Below are positions 58,192 through 64,000 of a DNA stretch of 64,000 nt, one piece after another. The DNA is from Kordiimonas sp. (GTDB lineage Bacteria; Pseudomonadota; Alphaproteobacteria; Sphingomonadales; Emcibacteraceae): assembly GCA_002700365.1 (NCBI GenBank), contig PADB01000012.1, positions 593,830 to 657,829 on the forward strand, in the 5' to 3' direction. Below the pieces are notes generated by a model that worked only from the letters and a program-made list of their open reading frames with translations, was not told where the DNA came from and did no database searches. Both the position numbers and the translations under genes were made by a program. Position 1 is the stretch's first letter, and each line of letters begins with the position of its first letter.

Positions 58192-59136
58192 TTATAAGCC
58201 TCCTTGTGCACGCAGATAGCGAACAAGGAACTCAGGGTCCTGTAATATCTTCTCGTTAAGCTCTTGGGCTGACATCGCGAGTGACACGCCGGGCTGAACA
58301 GGTCTGGTGGCATAGTAAGTTTGATCGTCAATCCAACCGGCTTGATGGGCTGCGAGAATAATTCGATTATTGAGCTCATCAAGGCTCATTGCGCCTTGGC
58401 CAATCGGAGTGATGACATTAGGCGGATCAACTAAGAATACGGCAGGGACAGTCGTAACGGACAAGGATTGAGCTTGTCCTGAATCGACTTTGTAATTAGG
58501 AAACTCTCCACCCGGTAAAGGCAAGCCATCGACTGCAATAGCAAACACCTCGAAACCATAGTTCAAAGCCATTGATTCGATGATAGGCGCTTGAGCATGG
58601 CAGTAAGGGCAATCAGAACGATAGAAGAAGAATAAGCCAGCCCGTTTTGCTACTCCACCTAAAGCAATATCTCGTTGAGCGCCAGCTTCTCGATCCATCC
58701 GATTGGCAGCATAGGTAGCCAAGGGTCTGCGACTGATTTCATCCAAAACTGGATCGCCCATGACTACCTGCTGACTAACATCAGCAAACTGTGAACCCTT
58801 ATCCATCATGACGCGCTGGAGATACAGATAGGCTCTGACGTTCTCATTCGTCGGCTCATCAATTGCCTTGTCCATGAACGACTGCATGTGCTCACGAAAC
58901 CAGGCAGCACTGAAAGGCTTTAGCCCGCTCTGACTCGACTCTGCCGCACCAGATTCCGGCTTAATAAGCTCTTCAGCCTCCGCTGGCTCAGGAATGACCT
59001 GATACCAAAACCAGCCTTCCTGACCACGCTGATAGAATGGCTCGTCACTGGCATAGGCGGGGAAGATGAATAGAAAGAAAATAATGATTGGGATGGTCAC
59101 CCATAGGATAAACCAAGGTAACAAAGGCGTTCTCAT
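58192..59136 (-). CDS. traF: TraF, thioredoxin-fold pilus assembly protein
   Basis: A 314-residue envelope protein with an N-terminal helix ('IPIIIFFLFIFPAYA') and a thioredoxin-like domain in the C-terminal half. Unlike F-plasmid TraF it keeps a CxxC active site, 'FFFYRSDCPYCHAQAP', so it probably acts as a disulphide oxidoreductase for TraH and other cysteine-rich Tra proteins. First gene of the leftward traFHG operon; the IS lies 97 bp upstream of its start and could alter its transcription. Confidence 0.92.
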   Translation of the reverse strand: MRTPLLPWFILWVTIPIIIFFLFIFPAYASDEPFYQRGQEGWFWYQVIPEPAEAEELIKPESGAAESSQSGLKPFSAAWFREHMQSFMDKAIDEPTNENVRAYLYLQRVMMDKGSQFADVSQQVVMGDPVLDEISRRPLATYAANRMDREAGAQRDIALGGVAKRAGLFFFYRSDCPYCHAQAPIIESMALNYGFEVFAIAVDGLPLPGGEFPNYKVDSGQAQSLSVTTVPAVFLVDPPNVITPIGQGAMSLDELNNRIILAAHQAGWIDDQTYYATRPVQPGVSLAMSAQELNEKILQDPEFLVRYLRAQGGL

Positions 59137-59233
59137 TGTCAGCTCCAGAAAATTTCATAGAGCTAACATGCTAATGATCCCGGTAAGAGCGATTGGCCAG
59201 ATAGATGAAGGAATTGTGTGTGTTTCTGACTAG

Positions 59234-60814
59234 CCCGAAAATTTCACGAAGGGGATAGAAAAACGGCAGAAAAATCTTGAAAATATAGGTGTCGAAGCCA
59301 TACCAACAAGAAGATTCCGCCGTGACAGAATGCTACCAAACTTCGCTCCAATTTCCACCTGTTAAACGCCGTAAAGTTGAAGCCGATTTCAGCGGTGGCG
59401 ACATCACCAGCAACGGTGGTATCCCGCTCCTGGCCCAGGTCGACAAACAGATGGGGTTGACCCAGGCCGTCTCCCGGGTGCTCGCCGATACCCGGCGCCA
59501 GGCCAGTTGTAACCACTCTCTGCTGGAACTGCTCAAACAGCGGATCTATGCCCTGGCCCTTGGCTACGAAGATCTCAATGATCACAGTGAATTACGCCAA
59601 GACCTGGCGTTGCAGACGGCCACCTCCCGGGTGGAAACGCTGGCCAGTCCTGCCACTCTGTGCCGGCTGGAACAACGCTCGGACAGGGAGACCGCCGTGG
59701 CCATTCACGAGATTCTGTTCCAGCAGTTTATCGACGCCCATGACCGACCGCCCAAACGCCTGATCCTGGATTTCGACGCCACCGATACGCCACTGCATGG
59801 CGAGCAGGAGGGCCGCTTCTTCCACGGCTACTACGACCACTATTGCTTCCTGCCGCTGTACGTCTTCTGCGGTCGCCACCTGCTGGTCAGTTATCTGCGT
59901 CGTAGTGATGGTGATCCGGCCGGGCACACGGGGGCGATCCTGTCGTTGTTAGTCAAGGCCCTCCGTCAACACTGGCCCAAGGTAGAGATTACCTTCCGTG
60001 GCGACAGCGGCTTCTGCCGCTGGAGAGTCCTTCGCTGGTGTGAACGCCACAACGTGAAATATATTGTCGGCATCGCCCAAAATAAGCGGCTGATAGCCCA
60101 ATCAGCCCTGTGGCGAGAGGCGGCGGAAACGCTGCACGAGCTGTCCGGCAAAAAGCAGCGTGTATTTGGCTCGATCTATTATGGGGCCAAGAGTTGGGAC
60201 AAAGTGCGCCGAGTTATTATCAAGGCTGAGCACAGTTCTCACGGCGCCAATCCCCGATTTGTGGTGACCAACTTACCCCAGACGGATAAGTACCTGTACG
60301 ACAAAGTCTACTGCGCTCGGGGTGACATGGAGAATCGGATCAAAGACCAGCAGCTGGACTTATTTGCGGGTCGCGCCTCTTGCCACCGCTGGTGGCCGAA
60401 CCAGTTCCGGCAATTGCTGTCGGGCTTAGCCTATACCCTGTTTGAGGGGCTGCGGCGCAAGGCGCTGGAGAAAACAACACTTGCCAAGGCCAGTCCTAAT
60501 ACGATTCGGTTAAAGCTGTTGAAAATCGGTGCTGTTGTCATACGCAATACCCGTCGCATTCGAATCCTGATGAGTAGCGCCTGCCCACACCAGGATCTGT
60601 TCCGCACTGTTGCCTTCCGTTTAAACTCCTCCTAACCCCCAAGGAGTGCTGCCCCGGCACGCTGACAAATAATGGGGGTTGGGGGAGGTGTGCCTGCAAA
60701 ATCTCTAACGCTCTCAAACTGGTCGAAAAATGATCCATTGATGGCGAGTTACTGGCGTTCACGGCAAGCCGGCCAAAATCTCGCCTTCGTCGGCTTGCTC
60801 ATGAAATATGCGGG
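59234..60814 (+). mobile_element. IS1380-family insertion sequence, 1581 bp, intact
   Basis: Ends CCCGAAAATTTCACGA (59234-59249) and, inverted, CCCGCATATTTCATGA (60814-60799) match at 13 of 16 positions. The element is flanked by a perfect 4-bp target duplication, CTAG at 59230-59233 and 60815-60818, as expected for this family. A subterminal GCAAGCCG...CGGCTTGC repeat (60764-60798) and an AACCCCCA...TGGGGGTT hairpin after the transposase also lie inside. It is visibly richer in GC than the surrounding ICE. Confidence 0.92.
59289..60635 (+). CDS. IS1380-family transposase (DDE)
   Basis: A 448-residue transposase of the DDE_Tnp_1/IS1380 group: 'KVEADFSGGDITSNGGIPL', 'QRIYALALGYEDLNDHSEL', 'LILDFDATDTPLHGEQEG' with catalytic Asp, 'VEITFRGDSGFCRWRVLRW' with the second Asp, and 'KVYCARGDMENRIKDQQLD' with the Glu of the triad. 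Start may be GTG 59289 or GTG 59322 (VTECYQTS), the latter resembling the usual MTECYQ start. No stop or frameshift, so it is potentially active. Confidence 0.92.
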   Translation: MSKPYQQEDSAVTECYQTSLQFPPVKRRKVEADFSGGDITSNGGIPLLAQVDKQMGLTQAVSRVLADTRRQASCNHSLLELLKQRIYALALGYEDLNDHSELRQDLALQTATSRVETLASPATLCRLEQRSDRETAVAIHEILFQQFIDAHDRPPKRLILDFDATDTPLHGEQEGRFFHGYYDHYCFLPLYVFCGRHLLVSYLRRSDGDPAGHTGAILSLLVKALRQHWPKVEITFRGDSGFCRWRVLRWCERHNVKYIVGIAQNKRLIAQSALWREAAETLHELSGKKQRVFGSIYYGAKSWDKVRRVIIKAEHSSHGANPRFVVTNLPQTDKYLYDKVYCARGDMENRIKDQQLDLFAGRASCHRWWPNQFRQLLSGLAYTLFEGLRRKALEKTTLAKASPNTIRLKLLKIGAVVIRNTRRIRILMSSACPHQDLFRTVAFRLNSS

Positions 60815-60924
60815 CTAGCTGTTGTGACTAGTAACAACAGCTAACGTTAATGAACAAAAGATATGATTTTACGCTTTGAGCGAAAGGCTAAGCCTCAGCA
60901 TAGCCATCACTTTTATCTCAAAGA

Positions 60925-61989
60925 TTAAGAGATAAGCTTTTGAGCAACAGTTTTTAGTTTAAGTTTTAAGTCGTCAGAAATAATTGGAAGCGCTACACCG
61001 TCATCGCCAACAGCTACTGCTGGCCCATAATCATCATAATCTTCACCAGTGTCAGCATTGATTGCCCTGTAACAATCTTTGGTTACGTCGATATCATCCT
61101 GTAGACCAACGTAATACCAAAACCACTTTTCAGTTTCACTAATCGTAGCTTCGATTATTTCAATCAACCCTTCGCGTGACGGAGCAACAATCATTTCAGC
61201 TTTTAGCCAATCAAGATAAAAACTAATTGGGATTACTGGCTCATCTTCGTCATGACAATGCAAAGCATATCCAATAGCCTCAATCACAACATAAGGATCA
61301 TCATAAAAATAGCCACTCCAGCAGTGGCTATGGCCGTCACCACATTGATCATAGATTGGTTTCAACGATGAAGGAATTGGAAATACCGCATCATTACTGT
61401 TTTCAAATTTCTTTAATACCAGCGTTAAAAGCTCTCGATAAGGGACGATTTTCTGGTATTGCTCAGCAACGTCAGACTGAATTACATTAAGCGAATGACC
61501 AGCTAGTTTTTTGTTATACCAGAACTCGCCACTTCTGTTATCCGGATTGCCTTCATATTCAGCCAATAATGTCGCAGCTACAACAAGACCAACCAATATC
61601 GCTTCTGAGTCATTTGCATCTATGAATGAGGTTAAAACACCTAGCATTCGTGTTTCACCTAATGCTTCTTCAAAAGAAGCCTCAGCATAAAATGCATAAA
61701 CATCATCTAAAGAGATAATGTTAAATTGCTCCCAAGCTTGCTGGATTCGCTGGCATACTTGAAGCGTAACACCTGCATCAAAATCCAAAGCTTGCAAGCG
61801 CTCAAAGCACTGTCTATTTGCGATCTCAAGGTTTTCAACTCTATATTCAGAGGCAACTTGAAATGCCGCGTAGCTTTTAAAGCCGCAAAATGCTGCGAAC
61901 GCTTCGTATAAATGGCTTTTCTTTATTGATGGAATTGCTGTTTTTAACTCAGAATGAGCCGTAAAAATGATGGGTTTTAAACTTTTCAT
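60925..61989 (-). CDS. unknown ICE cargo protein
   Basis: About 354 residues from ATG 61989 (MKSLKPIIF); TTG 62031 and ATG 62001 are in frame and possible. The N-terminal segment 'SHLYEAFAAFCGFKSYAAF' is a motif I have seen at the start of many unnamed proteins on plasmids and ICEs. The rest is acidic (many D/E/Y/W), without transmembrane helices, signal peptide or catalytic motif; the last 60 residues include 'DTGEDYDDYGPAVAVGDDG'. It lies between the IS and the backbone genes in the hotspot upstream of traF, so it is cargo. No function can be assigned. Confidence 0.7.
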   Translation of the reverse strand: MKSLKPIIFTAHSELKTAIPSIKKSHLYEAFAAFCGFKSYAAFQVASEYRVENLEIANRQCFERLQALDFDAGVTLQVCQRIQQAWEQFNIISLDDVYAFYAEASFEEALGETRMLGVLTSFIDANDSEAILVGLVVAATLLAEYEGNPDNRSGEFWYNKKLAGHSLNVIQSDVAEQYQKIVPYRELLTLVLKKFENSNDAVFPIPSSLKPIYDQCGDGHSHCWSGYFYDDPYVVIEAIGYALHCHDEDEPVIPISFYLDWLKAEMIVAPSREGLIEIIEATISETEKWFWYYVGLQDDIDVTKDCYRAINADTGEDYDDYGPAVAVGDDGVALPIISDDLKLKLKTVAQKLIS

Positions 61990-62031
61990 ATACATATCCA
62001 TATGCTTGAGACAGTTATTAACCGTTATCAA

Positions 62032-62351
62032 TCATTGCTACACACGATTACAACATGATCTCTCAAGCCATGTATGTATAATTAAAATTTAAGTAAATAT
62101 TGGGTTCTCTATACGCCTTTTCAGGTCAATTTGCTGTTTTTCACTCGTGTGCAAGTGTGGCTAGCGCCACTAAAAAATATATAGGATTTTTGAAATTCAG
62201 GCAACCATCACAAAGAAAAACTGAAAACGTATGGATCGTGCAGTTCAAAAAAGGAAAAGATGAATCGACCAGATCAGTGCTCAAGGTAGACCTCTAACGT
62301 CTACTTCTGGCACATAAAGCAATATTCAGAAACTTCGAATACTACGTTAGC
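62032..62351. other. intergenic region, no gene supported
   Basis: About 320 AT-rich bases holding only a weak plus-strand reading frame without a ribosome-binding site. The promoter of the leftward cargo gene must lie at its left end. Confidence 0.5.
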
Positions 62352-63059
62352 TCACTTTACTGCAATAACCGTAACCAAAATTTTAATTGAGCAACTTGGA
62401 ACCATGACAAAGTACATTTTGCTCCCCACATGCTGCCAGAACTCGGCCTCTTGGGCATATTTTTTTGCTTTTTGGATAGCGACGTTTTCTGGCAACTGAG
62501 TTTTAGTTAGCCCCGAACATAGCAGCTTTGAGCACAAAGCCTTCCAAGGATGCTTAGGTACGCCGTCTGAAAGCCGTTCCACAAACCGATCCAGTGCATG
62601 ATGAGTCACCACGACAGGTCCAATGTTCGGAACATTTATTACCTCATCGATGTCTCTCACCGTAACATTATCCACACTGTATTCCTCGAAGAGATATGAG
62701 AGCCAATCGTCCCGCTTCTCTACCGAGATCTGTGCTTCCTGGTATCGAGTGAGCAAGAACCTAGTCAGGCTGTAAAGTGAATGCTGAGTTGAGCGTTGTT
62801 TCTGTAACTTTTTGATGGCTCCTTTACTGACTCGGATTTGAAGCCCATTGCCGCTTCGGTTACTCCCCATCACCTCTTTCACTGACAATAGGTGGTGAAT
62901 CGCATAGAGCTCAGCTGCAATTGGCTTTTGCTGCTCAGGTAGCTTGTCGTATTGCTCACCTAAATCGACCTTTAGCTCACCACCTCTTCGAAGGCCGGTC
63001 TTCCAGTAAACCGTAAACTCACCATCAATCTGCTTTGTTAACAGGGTTAATACCATCAT
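62352..63059 (-). CDS. unknown ICE protein
   Basis: A 235-residue soluble protein with AGGAG 8 nt before its ATG. The first half ('FTVYWKTGLRRGGELKVDL', 'KPIAAELYAIHHLLSVKEV', 'GNGLQIRVSKGAIKKL') has the acidic strand-helix-Glu pattern of an RNase H-like fold, but the catalytic set is not complete to my eye. The second half has 'VTHHALDRFVERL'. It has its own promoter region after the terminator at 63123-63146. It may be SXT/R391 backbone because it borders the hotspot, but I do not recognise the family. Confidence 0.65.
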   Translation of the reverse strand: MMVLTLLTKQIDGEFTVYWKTGLRRGGELKVDLGEQYDKLPEQQKPIAAELYAIHHLLSVKEVMGSNRSGNGLQIRVSKGAIKKLQKQRSTQHSLYSLTRFLLTRYQEAQISVEKRDDWLSYLFEEYSVDNVTVRDIDEVINVPNIGPVVVTHHALDRFVERLSDGVPKHPWKALCSKLLCSGLTKTQLPENVAIQKAKKYAQEAEFWQHVGSKMYFVMVPSCSIKILVTVIAVK

Positions 63060-63122
63060 GTTTGTTTCTCCTATTGGTTATCTTTTTTTCATTCTCCATG
63101 TTTTTTCAAATATGCAAGGCGC

Positions 63123-63146
63123 AAAAAAAGGGGCCGAAGCCCCTTG
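63123..63146 (-). terminator. intrinsic terminator after the Toprim-type gene
   Basis: On the minus strand AAGGGGC-TTCG-GCCCC is followed by seven T, 3 nt after the stop codon at 63149. Confidence 0.95.
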
Positions 63147-63148
63147 GA

Positions 63149-64000
63149 TCAGATATGAACTTTCGGAAAGCCCATGGCACCGTAAACATTCAGCACATCA
63201 TTCCAATCCCAACTTTTCACGCCGAGTGACGTTGGTATCGGGGGGATCAGGACTTGTGTCAGAATGCCTTTTTGCCAGGCTTTTTTCTTGAGTTCATTCG
63301 CTGCATTCAGGCCGGTCTCAGAGAGATCGTGATCTGCCCAGATGTACAGCATTTTCACATTACTTGGTGGTTCAAACCTAGCCAGTAGCGTTGCATTCAC
63401 AACCGACCAACATGTTTGCCCCGTTGCTCTGGTAACCGCTAAAGCCGTCTCTATACCTTCAGAAACACCTAATACCTCACCAGGCTCACCTATCGGAATG
63501 GCACCACCTGTGATTGTTCTGTCACTGGGTATTGGCATCATCTTTTTAGGCTTTTCAACTGGCGCTTTGAATCCATCTTCACTTAGGTAGATCCGATGAA
63601 ACGTGGCCGAACGCCCTTGCTGCGTAACGATTTTACCTAGCAGCGCTGGGTAGCTATCGATAAACAGACCATCTTCATCATGGTAAGGCAAGTTTGGATG
63701 AAACCTCAGCACCGAATCCCATTCAGGACGAAGCCGCGTCACAATGCCTCGACGATGCAAGTAGTTCCAAACTGGTTGCGCACGAGTATCTGCAAGAGAT
63801 ATCGTTTCTCCCCAGGTTTGATTCAAGCGATGGATAATCGCTTTGTCCTCGTCCTGCTTTCTAGCCTTCCAATCAACAGCGTTACTCGGTATTGCCCGAG
63901 AAGGTGCTTGTATTTGTCCGGGTTGAATACCAAGAACCTGGCCGATTGCTTCAATAGACTGAGCAAAGTTCCATCCATTAATCCAAGACAACAGTTCAAA
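63149..64000 (-). CDS. Toprim-domain primase-like protein (partial at window edge)
   Basis: The frame is open to the right edge, so the TTG at 63991 is not the true start; 284 codons are visible. 'NGWNFAQSIEAIGQVLGIQ' resembles the region after a primase zinc finger, 'PVWNYLHRRGIVTRLRPEW' is common to plasmid and phage primase-helicases, and the Toprim part shows 'VSEGIETALAVTRATGQTC' (catalytic Glu) and 'MLYIWADHDLSETGLNAAN' (DxD-type). The zinc-finger start is presumably beyond 64000. It would prime DNA synthesis for ICE replication or after transfer. It is transcribed towards the unknown gene at 62352 but ends in a strong terminator. Confidence 0.78.
   Translation of the reverse strand, partial: FELLSWINGWNFAQSIEAIGQVLGIQPGQIQAPSRAIPSNAVDWKARKQDEDKAIIHRLNQTWGETISLADTRAQPVWNYLHRRGIVTRLRPEWDSVLRFHPNLPYHDEDGLFIDSYPALLGKIVTQQGRSATFHRIYLSEDGFKAPVEKPKKMMPIPSDRTITGGAIPIGEPGEVLGVSEGIETALAVTRATGQTCWSVVNATLLARFEPPSNVKMLYIWADHDLSETGLNAANELKKKAWQKGILTQVLIPPIPTSLGVKSWDWNDVLNVYGAMGFPKVHI

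Noticed and set aside
62100..62297. 65-codon plus-strand frame in the ICE gap
   Set aside because: No Shine-Dalgarno sequence, no recognisable motif, and composition like the surrounding non-coding DNA.

Overview
The window joins two very different kinds of DNA. Positions 1 to about 44972 look like the chromosome of a polysaccharide-producing, flagellated Alphaproteobacterium: the flagellin tail at the left edge is of the alphaproteobacterial type, and the region holds the PEP-CTERM/exosortase regulatory set PrsK-PrsR-PrsT. Genus cannot be read from the sequence; a marine lineage of the Emcibacterales/Kordiimonadales sort is only a guess. From about 44973 to the right edge the DNA is the prfC-proximal (attR) end of an SXT/R391-family integrative and conjugative element (ICE). 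It sits in the 5' end of prfC and carries mercury resistance. To my knowledge SXT/R391 elements are described from Gammaproteobacteria, so the combination is the most surprising thing here.

Layout, chromosome: flagellin end (1-180); five glycosyltransferase genes on both strands with a C-type-lectin-like secreted protein (317-7655), two of them of the PEP-CTERM/EpsH-associated families; a membrane-anchored coiled-coil protein (7879-9597); a leftward operon epsB-type sugar transferase > prsK > prsR > prsT (17535-9767); an RND/MMPL exporter split by a G10 tract (17774-20040); a PEP-CTERM substrate gene with a sigma-54 promoter and two upstream direct copies of a likely PrsR box (20132-21286); a ThiF-nitroreductase fusion, a second PrsT-like TPR lipoprotein and an exosortase-associated acyltransferase (21449-27426); an unknown membrane protein, a uracil-DNA glycosylase-like protein, cobT and cobA; manC; a giant 86-unit GGSGGDT repeat protein with a PEP-CTERM-like tail (frameshifted); a short nfrB/nfrA pair (nfrA frameshifted); pepN; a lipoprotein; prfC.

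Layout, ICE (read from its prfC end): prfC promoter and new N-terminus, setR with four operators, a Cro-like gene, a replication-type gene containing a fifth operator-like palindrome, a DUF6475-like gene, a lytic transglycosylase, setD and setC (FlhD/FlhC-type activators), the exclusion gene eex, a merRTPCA module, traG, traH, traF, an IS1380-family insertion with a clean CTAG duplication, an unknown cargo gene, and two backbone-like genes running off the window.

How it fits together: the chromosomal half reads as a surface-matrix locus. Glycosyltransferases and ManC supply polysaccharide, PrsK/PrsR with sigma-54 switch on exosortase substrates, PrsT proteins sit in the envelope, and the NfrB-like synthase carries a C-terminal MshEN domain that should bind c-di-GMP. 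The exosortase itself is not in the window. Three host genes (RND exporter, repeat protein, nfrA) are each broken by a small indel in a homopolymer or tandem repeat, so either contingency switching or assembly error has to be settled first.
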